64,000 nt of DNA from Bufo bufo. Its lineage: Eukaryota; Chordata; Amphibia; Anura; Bufonidae. The translations under genes and the position numbers were made by a program. How positions within the stretch are numbered: position 1 is the stretch's first letter; the number at the start of each line of letters is the position of its first letter. Below are positions 21,748 through 33,490 of this stretch, in pieces. Location of the stretch: NCBI RefSeq assembly GCF_905171765.1, contig NC_053389.1, positions 780,958,772-781,022,771 of the forward strand, read 5' to 3'. The notes under the pieces were generated by a model. It ran no database searches, had not been told where the DNA came from, and saw only the letters and a list, made by a program, of their open reading frames with translations.

Positions 21748-23047
21748 AAAAGGCAAATAATACTGCACACTCCATCCTGGTGTAAGACCCGTTTATTAAC
21801 CCTTTGCTACAGGTTGCAGCGCTGCCTCATTATTTCCCTTTTGGAGATTATTATGGACTCGGTTACAGTACATGAGGGATAGCTGACATTTTTCACAACT
21901 GCTGCTTTTTGTTTTTTCCATCTGTCTCTTCCATATGTATCTGATCAGGGATGATTGTTGTACTTGGTAGTCGCAGTGAGATTTTAACCCCTTGCTCCCT
22001 GTGTGGGGTCGGGGTGAGGTCCTCCGGTGACCTCCCGCTCACTGCAGATATGTTTCCTGCATCTCTTAACAATATCCAAGAACAACATCGTGTGTTTTCG
22101 TTCACTGATGGCCGGCGGTGTTACTAAGATTTGTGCTGTGCTCTGGAATTCTTCTTTTCCTCCTTCATCTTGGAAGAGAACGTTGTGGTCTTTGGCCCCA
22201 AATGATTTTTCTTCATGGACCCCCCCCCCCCTGTCCTCCCGGGCACATGGGGGTCAGGGCAAGTGAGGCTCCTCCACATCTCTGCCTCCCTTTCACATCC
22301 TTGGAACTCCGTCCGTGTTTCATCAGTGAAGGGTCCGTGTATCTGTTTTTTGCCCTCCATGTGTCACCCGTGTTCCATGTTGAGCTGCAAATTCATTTCC
22401 TGACCATATCCAGCCAGTGACCGACAGAACATGGACGTCATCAGTGGTTTTCACGGCCCCACAGACTTCAATGGGCTTGTTCTGTCCTCCTCACAGACCA
22501 GTGGTGCACTGTGTGTCTTCCTTTATTTTTGGAGGATTCCAGACATGAAGGAAAGTAAAAAAAAGTCTAAGTCAAGTTTGCCATGCAAATGATAGGAAAA
22601 AAACGGATGCGGACGCGCGGACGCAGATGACAATCTTGTGTGCCTCTGTGTTTTTTCACGGTCCCATTGACTTGAATGGGTCCGCGAACCGTTTTCCGTG
22701 AAAGTAATAGGACAGGTTATATTTTTTTGACGGACTGGAACCACGGATCACGGACGCGGATGACAAACGTTGCATTAGCCGAGTTTTCAACGGACCCATT
22801 GAAAGTCAATAGGTCTGCAGAAAATCACAAAAGAGGGAACAACGGACACGGAATAAAACGGTCGTGTGCATGAGGCCTGACACGTGGCTGACAGCAGCGA
22901 GCTGTTATCTATCCATTATCTATCTATCTACCAGACTGTCCCGGCTGTGAAGGGTGACATGTTTGGAGATGCAGTCGCCCTTGGCCGGGGTTGTGCTCCA
23001 TTATCTGAGCGCTGTCTTGTAGATCCTGGCTGATGGCTGCCTATAAC
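21748..23047. other. Intronic stretch with old MITE pieces
   Basis: No gene. MITE-like sequence with cggatgcggacg and tcccattgacttgaatgggtccg lies at about 22430-22877. A C-run lies at 22220-22230. Confidence 0.45.
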
Positions 23048-24306
23048 CAGAGAACGTACTGTCTCCTGCTGTCTCTTTTCATCTCCTGCTGTCTTCTGCT
23101 GTCTCTTTCTATCTTCTGTTGTCTCCTGCTGTCTCTTTCTGTCTCCTGCTGTCTCTTTCTGTCTCCTGCTGTCTCCTTTTGTCTCTTTCCATCTGCTGTC
23201 TCTTGCTGTCTTATGCTGTCTCTTTCTGTCTCCTGCTGTCTCTTTATGCCTCCTGCTGTCTTCTGCTGTCTCTTGTCTCCTGCTGTCTTCTGCTGTCTCT
23301 TGCTGTCTCTTTTCTCCTGCTGTCTACTGTTGTCTCCTGCTGTCTCTTTCTGTCTTCTGCTGTCTCCTGTTGTCTCTTGCTCTCTCCTGTTGTCTCTTGC
23401 TGTCTTCTGTTGTCTCTTGCTGTCTTCTGCTGTCTCCTGGTGTTTCTTGCTGTTTCCCGCTGTCTCCTACTGTCTCTTGCTGTCTTCTGCTGTCTCTTGC
23501 TGTCTCCTGTTTTCTCTTGCTGTCTCCTGCTGTCTCCTGTTGTCTCTTGCTGTCTCCTGCTCTCTCCTGTTGTCTCTTGCTGTCTCCTGCTCTCTCCTGT
23601 TGTCTCTTTCTGTCTTCTGCTGTCTCCTGGTGTTTCTTGCTGTCTCCTGCTGTTTCTTGCTGTTTCTTGCTGTCTCCTGCTGTCTCCTGCTGTCTCCTGC
23701 TGTCTCTTGCTGTCTCCTGCTGTCTCTTGCTGTTCCCCGCCATCTCCTGCTGTCTCTTGCTGTCTCCTGCTGTTTCCCGCCATCTCCTGCTGTCTCCTGC
23801 TGTCTCTTGCTGTCTCCTGCTGTCTCTTGCTGTCTCCTGCTGTCTCTTGCTGTCTCCTGCTGTCTCTTGCTGTCTCCTGCTGTTTCCCGCCATCTCTTGC
23901 TGTCTCCTGCTGTCTCTTGCTGTCTCCTGCTGTCTCCTGCTGTTTCCCGCCATCTCCTGCTGTCTCCTGCTGTCTCTTGCTGTCTCCTGCTGTCTCTTGC
24001 TGTCTCCTGCTGTCTCTTGCTGTCTCCTGCTGTCTCTTGCTGTCTCCTGCTGTCTCCTGCTGTCTCTTGCTGTCTCCTGCTGTCTCTTGCTGTCTCCTGC
24101 TGTCTCTTGCTGTCTCCTGCTGTTTCCCGCCATCTCCTGCTGTCTCCTGCTGTCTCTTGCTGTCTCCTGCTGTCTCTTGCTGTCTCCTGCTGTCTCTTGC
24201 TGTCTCCTGCTGTCTCTTGCTGTCTCCTGCTGTCTCCTGCTGTCTCTTGCTGTCTCCTGCTGTCTCTTGCTGTCTCCTGCTGTCTCTTGCTGTCTCCTGC
24301 TGTCTC
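23048..24306. repeat. 10-bp minisatellite (tgtctcctgc / tgtctcttgc)
   Basis: About 125 ten-base units, nearly without length change after 23600, on a strand almost free of A. Rare cgccatctcc units mark a higher-order structure. The 180 bases at 23941-24120 are identical to those at 24121-24300. The lack of A on this strand removes most stops, so three + frames (up to 461 codons) and minus frames are open. They are artefacts. Confidence 0.97.
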
Positions 24307-26360
24307 ACCATGCCTCCACCGGGGTGACATCAGCCGGGGAGCGCCCAGGCCACGTGCCCACGGTCCCGGACTGCTTGCAGGGGCCGGTGACATCCCCACG
24401 TCCTCACACAGCGGCTGACATTACTGCACTCACTAAAGTGATCACTGATAGCACAATATTCTACCCGCTGTGCAGGATATCTGTTTGCTGTCAGTGAATG
24501 AGAACACTCTCCCTTCAGATGCAGTAAACCTGTATATAGCCAGAGGTGCCGCCCCTGATCTGTAATCTGCAGCGGGAAGGAAGCTGGCATAGTTCTCAGG
24601 TACAATCTCCGCCATGCACCTGGCATATACCTGGCACCACCCACTCCCCGGGGCTTATAACCCTCCAGAAGATGCACACTTCAGTATAAGAGGGGTGTGC
24701 GCCAAACTCTGCCACGTCCTGATGCCAGTCTACTGCCCTATAGGAGTTGGTTAATGCTCCCCGCCCCTAATGTCTATAGAGAGCTCGTCTGAGACATGGG
24801 TGGCAGTCAGATAGGTGCAGTCCCACCTCTGGGACCCACTCCTCTCCCCAGAACGGGACCTCCGAAGTAAGCAGAGAGCAGCCGCGCATGCGCAGTCGCC
24901 CTCCATTCATTTCTATGGGACTTTCGAAAATAGCCAAGCTAGCTGGCTCAGCTATTTCCAGAACCACCGGTAGAAATGAATGGAGATCTCACCCGTATGC
25001 GCGGTCCGCTCTCCTTCTCTTTCGGGGGCCCCCTTCTGGAGATAGGTGCTGGTCCCAGAGGTGTGAGCCGCACCTCTCTGACATTGGTGGCGTATCCTAG
25101 CGATATCCCACCGGTGTGTGCGATAGGACAACCCCTTTAAGCCTGACAGCAGTGGTCTTCATCCTGCCGCTCTCCAGCTGTTACGAACCTACAACTCCCA
25201 GCGTGTAGTCTTGCTGGGATTTGTAGTCTGGGAACAGCTGTTGTTTGAGAAGGCGTTGTATGTGGGTGACACCATCACGCGAGCGGATTATTGTGCGTCG
25301 GGGGAACATCTGCTCGGGATCAGTGTACATCAGACCAGGCACGCATCTCCATCCCCACCGCAGGCCGGCGCCTGGGGGCCCCTTACTAGTTAATCACTTC
25401 CCATGATGCCTGTGGTGGGCTCTGCAGATCAAAGCCTTGTGGCCCCCCTCCTGCCGGGCCATTGTGATCAGAGAGGACTTCACATCTACATAAGAAGAAG
25501 CAAGGCCGGTTTCAGATCACACTGTACCCAAAAACCAGGGGTTCTACTGAACAGACATCCCGGGAGATACCCGTGAATATGGAGCCATAGGCACTCCATG
25601 TACTGCCGTAGGGTGCTCTGTGTGGCCCTGTGTTAGAGGGCCCCACCAGTAGGGCGCAGCGTCAGTGTACCTGCGCGGCGGCTGGCCAAGGCTTCAGCAT
25701 GAAGGACGGAGGAGGCAGGGCTTAAAGGGGTGGTGGCAAGTATAAAGGTCACCCCCCCTGTCCGACCTCTGGGACCCCTACCAGTCTATTAGTTATCCCC
25801 TGTCGTAACTTTTATACTCGGTCAGAGATGACGATAGGTGATGGGCACTGTTTTTGGAAGAAATCAGCCATATTTTCCTCATCCTCTTGAAAAGGGTTGT
25901 CCTGCTTTTACTAAGTGATGGACTACGCTCAGAATAGGCCGGCAGGGGTCAGATACCCGGCACCGCCGACCGCCAGCTGTTCGTCGGCCTTGGAAGTACA
26001 TAGCCGTGTCCGTGGACAGCTCTGCGGCCCTCAATGGGATGGGGCCCGTCGTCATCACGAGCTACCGCCACTGCGCAGGAGGCGCAGCTATGAGCCTCGA
26101 GAGCTTTCCTTCAGTGCCGGAGCTACGCCAAAACAGCTGACAGTTGGGGGTGCCAGGTATCGGACGGCTGCCGATCGGCTAGTGATGGCCTGGTCTGAGG
26201 ACTAGTAATAGCTGGCACTACCCTAGAGGGGGGAGGCTCCTGCTGCAGCCAGGACTGGGGCGTACAGGACACTTACAGAAGATTTCCATATATTTTACAG
26301 TTGCACAAGAGGAGAATAATGGGGGACGGGATATTTGGGACTGTGAGTATGGTCCCGTTT
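24307..26360. other. Intronic stretch, no gene
   Basis: Holds small interspersed pieces. An inverted ZNF143-type pair (ctacaactcccagcgtgtag with ctgggatttgtagt) lies at 25189-25231. Short repeats of the tctgacattggtggcgtatcctagcgatat type lie at about 25050-25110. Related gaataggccggcaggggtcag sequence lies near 25930. No coding frame supported. Confidence 0.45.
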
Positions 26361-26375
26361 ATTAGTGCTAGTCCT

Positions 26376-27371
26376 AGCTGGGGAAAATTCTAGCTGTCCG
26401 GCCTTTCTGTATGTATTATATTGATTAAGAATGTGGAGGTATATTGGAAGCATGGGAGGGTCTCCAGGACTGAAGGAGGGGGGACTTCCCGGTATTAAAT
26501 AATGGTGGAAATTTTTTATCCAGGTATAATATCGAGCGGTACATGGGTAGGGGACCGTGGCTCGAGGTCTGGAGGTACCCGGGTATCGGGCGCAGCTCGG
26601 GATACGGCTCTTCCCGTCAGACATGGGGCTCGATTGCGGGCAGGGAGGTGACTCACGCGGTGGGCGCGCTATTATGTGCTCATTTAAAGAGACAGAGCAG
26701 GTATCTGGCTCTGCTTTTTGCTTATATCCTTTTTAATTGCTGAGTGACACTCGGATCGAGTTCTCTGCCGCATGAAATATCAATGCGAATAAACGCAAAG
26801 TATGGTGAACCATGCAACTGATAGCTGACTTAATCATATGGGGATGAGGCAGTAAAATATATGAGTGGGTTTCTACCACTGTGGCAAAAGACTGCTGGAC
26901 CCCCCTCTCTGGTTTTTGCTTTATCAAATGCCTGCGATTAAAGATCCCTGCAAGCTCGCCTTTAGGCAGCATGTGAGCATAAAGCGATCGGCCACATGAG
27001 TGCCAGTCCTTCCGCTCGTACTTGCCCGTGTCTGGGGGAGGGCGTGCGCGAGCGGCGCTCGCTGCCGGGCGGCTGTCTGGATTTCGGGCCCCTATCCCTG
27101 TAGCGAATGGAGAACCTGGGCTAAGTGAGTTGCTTTTTCCATTTGCATTATCAAGCCTAGGATGTCGGGTGAGCCCTGTCACCCTCCCCAGTAGGAGACC
27201 TCCCTTTGATTTTCAAATACTGACATTATTATGGATATCTGCATGAAATTATTGTCAACTATGTTTATAGATCAGAATTGGCGGATCTATGGAATTTATA
27301 ATATCAAGTATGTAATATGGATTTAAATTTTTGTATTATAACAATAAAATATTTATAAAAAAAAAAAAAAA
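26376..27371 (+). mobile_element. Retro-inserted 1.0 kb sequence with poly(A) tail
   Basis: A 996-bp insert ends in AATAAA (27343-27348) and an A-run reaching 27371. It is flanked by an exact 15-bp duplication, attagtgctagtcct, at 26361-26375 and 27372-27386. This is the mark of LINE-machinery retrotransposition. The interior is GC-rich in parts (26540-26680, 27020-27090). A 149-codon minus-strand open frame (26733-27182) matches nothing I know. It could be a 5'-truncated or rearranged L1-type element or a processed copy of a noncoding RNA; I cannot decide. Confidence 0.8.
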
Positions 27372-27386
27372 ATTAGTGCTAGTCCT

Positions 27387-28289
27387 CACCTCTCTGGACC
27401 AGCAGTACACAACATGAGATTGTCTCAGCCCCCCCTTCCTCAGTCTTCTGATGAGATTTACAACAGTCCCTGACCCCCACCGCTTTATATTCAAAGGATT
27501 TGGCCTGACAACCTCCCCCCCCCCCCCCCCTCGGTTATCTGCGGCCTTTTGTCAGGGCTGTTTGGAGAAGGGCTTTATGAGTGTTAGGAGCATCAGATAA
27601 GACTGTTATCTCCCAGGCCTGGAGATCAGCGGTGGTCACTTGGATAAACAGCAGAGGGTTGTCCAGCTCCAGGGCGGTTACAGTAATCCGATCCTTGTTT
27701 TTACTGAGAATTGTGCAAAGTCCTCAAGTTTATCCGAGGAGCCTTAAAGGACTCGGACTTCCAACGTTTGTTTTAGCATCTACAGCCAGATTGAAAAAGG
27801 AACACGTAAGCCACGGGGGCCACGAAGTCTCACAAGTGGGCACCCTGAGGCGGATCTTAAAGGGGATGTCGTCCACCTTCACATTTTTAACATACAGTTG
27901 GGTCAACACGACTGCCATTTAAGATGCACAATTATACATCACAAGCGTGTCAAGGACAAAGTGATAAACTAGCCCGGTGTGTTCGATGACAATGGGGGAG
28001 ATTGTCGCCCGTCCCAGTCCAGCAGACGGCTACAGGAGCAGCCCGCTGGAGCCCACCGCGTCTGGCGTCGTTCACCTCTGGAGCCACTGACTATAATGCA
28101 AGCACTGGTTTTTGTCCGGCTGAATCCCAACAATCATGCCGTAAGCCAGCACAATCCGCGCCGGGTCCCATTATGGTCAGTGGGGTCTGGCGGCGCTCCG
28201 GCCCATACAATAACGGATATGTGAAAGTGGCCGAAGTGTTCTTCTCACGTACATGATAGTATGAGAAAAAGAGAGAACGTTAAAGATGT
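27387..28289. other. Intronic stretch, no gene
   Basis: A C-run lies at 27512-27531. MITE-like sequence lies at about 28080-28200 (actgactataatgcaagcac with the near complement cattatggtcagt). Nothing codes recognisably. Confidence 0.4.
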
Positions 28290-28800
28290 TTTTTAGGATT
28301 TTATAACGTATGACCTATCCTCTGATCGGTGGGAGTCCGGGACCCCCCCGCGATCAGCTGTGCCAAGCACAGCGCCGTACATTGTATAGTGGTGGTGCTT
28401 AGTATCACAGCTCAGCCCCATTCATTTCTATGCGGCTGAGCTGCTCCTAGACCACGTGACAGATGAGTGTGACGTTACTGGCCTAAGCTAAGCTGCAAGA
28501 AGGCCGCGCCGCTGCTGCAAACACCAGTGGCTTCTCAAACAGCTGGTCGGTGGGAGTTTCCAGGTGTCGGACCCCCACCGATCAGATACTGATGACTTAT
28601 CCAGAGGAAAATCCTTTAAAGGAAAGAGATAGTCAAGCACCATTTTATACTTGTCCTGAGTTATATATCCTGTATTATACTCCAGAGCTGCACTCACTAT
28701 TCTGCTGGTGGAATCACTGTGTACATACATTACATTACTTATCCTGTACTGATCCTGAGTTATATATCCTGTATTATAGGACATATAGGGCGTGAGGGTA
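28290..28800. repeat. Interspersed repeat fragments
   Basis: The sequence gatcggtgggagtccgggac followed by cgatcagctg at about 28324-28354 is the same family as at 49752-49792 (gatcggtgtgggtccgacac then ctgatcagctg). A second piece with twice-repeated tatatcctgtattata lies at 28662-28778. Confidence 0.6.
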
Positions 28801-29539
28801 GCAGGGCCTCACCACACACTACACTCGGCCTCTTACATATACTACATATTGGTGAGTGCTCCTGTCAGGCTGCTCAGCCATGATGGCATATCATAGGCAG
28901 GATCACATCATTACATCTATTGTAGAGCAGTGCAGTGTGTAGTGTACCCCCTAGGCAGCCCTGCAAGTGGTGACAACCAGTCCTGTTCACATTCTAGGAC
29001 AGGTTGCTAGGGACCATTTTAAATAATTCCCGGAGAACCCCTTTAAGCTTCTCACCACTTCTCTGAACACAGGCTGTATGCTGGGACGTCTTTCCAGCAG
29101 TCTAGTGTTCCCGACAGTCGGACTCCCCCCTGACACTGACTTCAAATTCTATGTGACTGAATATTTCGGTGCCGCCTATAGAAGGAAGTGCAGGCCTCAT
29201 GTACCGTGCGTCATGGTGTGGAGAGAGCGTGTCACTGAGACTGAGCGGTCACAGGGAAGTAACGGAAACGACGTCCTCACCACATTACTGTGCATGTGAG
29301 TGATTGAGACTGAAAATGGCACGTTCTGAACCTCAGTTTCTGCATGCTGCCAACCACTGCGGGTGCCAAGCCCGTGCCACAGATCGCCGCTTCAGCCCAC
29401 ATCATGGAAATCTAAGGATTCAAAGAGCCTGGAATCTGAGGTGTCTGGGGTTTATGGCTTTCATAGAAACTGAGGTGTCACTTACGTCTCTTTATCTGGA
29501 TATAGCTGTGATTTTTCATTGCTATGCTGTGGGCTGAGA
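28801..29539. other. Intronic stretch, no gene
   Basis: No gene, RNA or clear repeat recognised. Confidence 0.4.
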
Positions 29540-31275
29540 GACCATGCCTGTTCATGTCCTGTAGCCTACTGTTCTACTACGGTACATGGTGGTTTTTACC
29601 ATGCAATGGGCTGGAGGACCACTCCTATATGGTGGACTGGAGGACCATGGTTAGTAACGTCTCGTAGCCCACTCCTATATGGCGGGCTGGAGGACCATGG
29701 TGCAGTCTCATAGCTCACTCCTATATGGTGGACTGGAGGACCATGGTGCAGTCTCATAGCCCACATCTATATGGTGGGCTGGAGGACCATGGTGCAGTCT
29801 GATATCCCACATCTATATGGTGGACTGGAGGACCATGGTGCAGTCTCATAGCCCACATCTATATGGTGGGCTGGAGGACCATGGTGCAGTCTGATATCCC
29901 ACATCTATATGGTGGGCTGGAGGACCATAGTGCAGTCTGATATTCCACATCTATATGGTGGGCTGGAGGACCATGGTGCAGTCTGATATTCCACATCTAT
30001 ATGGTGGGCTGGAGGACCATAGTGCAGTCTGATATCCCACATCTATATGGTGGGCTGGAGGACCATGGTGCCATCTGATATTCCACATGTATATGGTGGG
30101 CTGGAGGACCATAGTGCAGTCTGATATTCCACATCTATATGGTGGGCTGGAGGACCATAGTGCAGTCTGATATTCCACATCTATATGGTGGGCTGGAGGA
30201 CCATGGTGCCGTCTCATAGCCCACTCCTATATGGTGGGCTGGAGGACCATGGTGCAGTCTGATATCCCACATCTATATGGTGGGCTGGAGGACCATGGTG
30301 CAGTCTGATATCCCACTCCTATATGGCGGGCTGGAGGACCATTGTGCAGTCTCATAGCCCACTCCTATATGGTGGACTGGAGGACCATGGTGCAGTCTCA
30401 TAGCCCACTCCTATATGGTGGACTGGAGGACCATGGTGCAGTCTCATAGCCCACTCCTATATGGTGGACTGGAGGACCATGGTGTAGTCTCATAACCCAC
30501 TCCTATATGGTGGGCTGGAGGACCATGGTGCAGTCTGATATCCCACACCTATATGGTGGACTGGAGGACCATGGTGCAGTCTCATAGCCCACTCCTATAT
30601 GGTGGGCTGGAGGACCATGGTGCAGTCTCATAGCCCACTCCTATATGGTGGACTGGAGGACCATGGTGTAGTCTCATAACCCACTCCTATATGGTGGGCT
30701 GGAGGACCATGCTTGGTGAGGTCTCATAGCCCACTCCTATATGGTGGGCTGGAGAACCATGGAGCAGTCTTATAGCCCATTCCTATATGGTGGGCTAGAG
30801 AACCATGGTTGGTAACGTCTCATAGCCCACACTTATAAGGTGACTTTTATTATACAATGTACTGGAGGACCATGGTGCAGTCTCATAGCCTACTCCTCCT
30901 ATATGGTGACTTTTTCCATACAATGTACTGGAGGACCATGGTGCAGTCTGATAGCCCATTCCTATATGGTGGCTTTTACCATACAATGGGCTGGTGGACC
31001 ATGGTGGGGTTTTGTAGCTCACTCCTATATGGTGGCTTGTGCCATACACTTTGCCATTGCTGCTGCTATACTACTTGATGGATTTTGCTGCGCAGTGGAC
31101 TAAGGAACCATGTGCAGTATCATAGCCCACTGTTTCACGTGGTGGTTTTTGCCATGAAGGTTCCTGAAGGACCATTCCTAGTGCAGACTCATAGCCCACT
31201 GCTATTTTACATGGTGGCACTTGCCATGCTCTGGTCTGAGTGACCATACATGGTGCAGTCTCCTTGTCCACTGAA
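29540..31275. repeat. 46-bp minisatellite with longer divergent edge units
   Basis: Core units (about 29615-30830) are 46 bp: tcatagcccactcctatatg, then gtgggctggaggaccatggt and gcagtc. About 26 copies alternate cactcc and cacatc types. The edges, about 29540-29615 and 30830-31275, carry longer units (about 65 bp) with an extra tttttaccatacaat-type segment. Minus-strand open frames at 29951-30217 and 30795-31049 are artefacts. Confidence 0.95.
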
Positions 31276-32749
31276 ATGCATTAAAATTACTCATCCCCCT
31301 GTGATCGACTCATAAGGGGCAACCGAAACCCCTGCTGGGTTGTCCAGAGTGTTGTTTATTCTACATTTGTGGCCTCACTGTTGTGTAAATGGTTATTAGG
31401 ATGAGGTCTATGGCCGACATTACCATTTGTAGAGGGTAGGCATGCTGCCTCTACACGACAATGACCATCTGGGTAGGAAGTAGGAGGACAATCTCCTCCA
31501 TGAGTACACAGTTCTCTACAGGTTTGTCTTCTCTTGGCAGGAGGGTGTTAACTGTAACCTGAGCACAGACCCAAGAGGTGTGCTCCTCAGGAAAGGTGAG
31601 GTCCTCCCCCCTGTCACACCTTATTGGTGGCTGGTATTTGGAAATAGTCAGGTCTGTACCGGCAGCGGCTTGTATGTCAGCAGTTACACTGTGCGCCTCA
31701 TAAGGGGAGGAGAAGCAGCTCGCTGGGACCTAATGGAAGGACTGAAGGAGCTGAGGGCAACCACAGGATGACTACGCAAGCCACCAACAGTGGTAAGAGT
31801 AGAGCTGGAAGCTCATGGAAAACCATGGTGTAGAGAGAGAAGGAGGACAGCGGCTGGGGAGGGGGAGGGGGGGTTAGTTATATCATGTAGTCCATGACAC
31901 AGGAGTAGATTGGGAGGGGCACCGAGACAAGAGGTGAAGGAGAAGCCTACCTAGAGTGTCAGTTCCGAGGGCTTTGGGTGACAGTGGTTGTCGTGATGCA
32001 TGAATGACACAGAAAGAACGGGTTTGGAGGCTTCTGGAGACAATGACATGGGTTGTGGTGTCCTGTAGTAAGGTCAATGCGGAAACACAGCACGGGACTG
32101 AGGTCATTGTAGCTGTACATGTATGTGGCCGTGTGGACCCTACTCGGTTGTTCGGAAAGCTGACCTAACCTGGCCATCATTACAGCCCAGGCTGTGGTTG
32201 CTACCCAGCTTTCCTAGACTCCGGAATGTCAAATCTATCTGCTTATCCCATACCTCTGCAAAACTAGGCCGATCGCCTAGGTGACGAGCCCTGTGGGAGT
32301 CCCAGCAGCCGCCATAGTGTTACCCAGCTTTTCTACAAGCGGATAACACAATTTTCTAAGTACTGGTTTTAAAAGAACCCACTGGGCTGTGTTAGGGTAT
32401 GGCCACACAGGGCAGCTGATCTGGCGGAAGTCCGTCACCACAAAAATCGCCTGAATTTCTTTTTTTTTTTCCACGGCTGCATTGCTCCCTGAACCACGGC
32501 GAACCTTTACATGCTGGGGAGCAACAAACTGAAGTGCAAGTCAGGTTACGCTGCAGGGTCCTCTTTGCTTGTGCTGTAAATGCTGCTGATTTTCTGCTGT
32601 ACAGGCAGGAGGGGGCGGGGCACGACCCAGAGATTCTGTGTCATGCTCCGCCTCTTCAAGCCTTGAACTAGGTATAAAACAGTGTTTCAGTGAGGCCTGG
32701 AGGGTTCCTTTTAATATGGGGTCAGTAAATAGAAGGGAAATCAGGCGGA
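31276..32749. other. Intronic stretch, no gene
   Basis: Several short open frames without family features. MITE-like pieces lie at 32160-32360 (ctacccagctttcctagact and the later tacccagcttttctacaagcgg). No gene supported. Confidence 0.4.
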
Positions 32750-33490
32750 GAGCTGTTCATGGACGTAGAGAGCTGTTCATGGATGTAGAGAGCCGGTCAT
32801 GGACGTAGAGAGCTGTTCATGGATGTAGAGAGCTGTTCATGGACGTAGAGAGCCGGTCATGGACGTAGAGAGCCGGTCATGGACGTAGAGAGCCGGTCAT
32901 GGACGTAGAGTGCTGTTCATGGACGTAGAGAGCCGTTCATGGACGTAGAGAGCCGTTCATGGATGTAGAGAGCCGGTCATGGACGTAGAGAGCTGTTCAT
33001 GGATGTAGAGAGCCGTTCATGGACGTAGAGAGCCGGTCATGGACGTAGAGAGCCGGTCATGGACGTAGAGAGCCGGTCATGGACGTAGAGAGCCGGTCAT
33101 GGACGTAGAGTGCTGTTCATGGACGTAGAGAGCCGTTCATGGACGTGGAGAGCCGTTCATGGACGTAGAGAGCCGTTCATGGATGTAGAGAGCCGTTCAT
33201 GGATGTAGAGAGCCGTTCATGGACGTAGAGAGCCGTCCATGGATGTAGAGAGCCGTTCATGGACATAGAGAGCCGTCCATGGATGTAGAGAGCGGTTCAT
33301 GGATGTAGAGGGCTGTTCATGGACGTAGAGCGCTGTTCATGGACGTAGAGAGCCGTTCATGGATGTAGAGAGCTGGTCATGGATGTAGAGAGCTGGTCAT
33401 GGACGTAGAGAGCCGTTCATGGATGTAGAGAGCTGGTCATGGATGTAGAGAGCTGGTCATGGACGTAGAGAGCCGTTCATGGACGTAGAG
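32750..33490. repeat. 20-bp minisatellite (ggacgtagagagccgttcat)
   Basis: Thirty-seven units in 740 bases with no insertion or deletion. Variation is confined to a few positions (ga(c/t)gtagag, ag(c/t)(c/t/g)gtcat). Runs of the same variants recur in blocks, for example agccggtcat at 32850-32900 and 33030-33100. Confidence 0.97.

Noticed and set aside
23033..24418. 461-codon + frame, and several 270-400-codon frames on both strands
   Set aside because: All are translations of the 10-bp array. Three + frames and two minus frames are open together only because the strand is nearly free of A; no domain is present.
26733..27182. 149-codon minus-strand frame in the retro-insert
   Set aside because: It runs antisense to the poly(A) tail direction and matches no family I know. 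It is likely chance in a GC-rich segment.
31510..31800. Possible exon between ctcttggcag (about 31540) and aaaggtgagg (about 31597)
   Set aside because: Weak splice-like words only. The frame has no homology and there is no partner exon.
32750..33490. CRISPR-like regular spacing
   Set aside because: The 20-bp units are contiguous with no unique spacers, and the genome is vertebrate.
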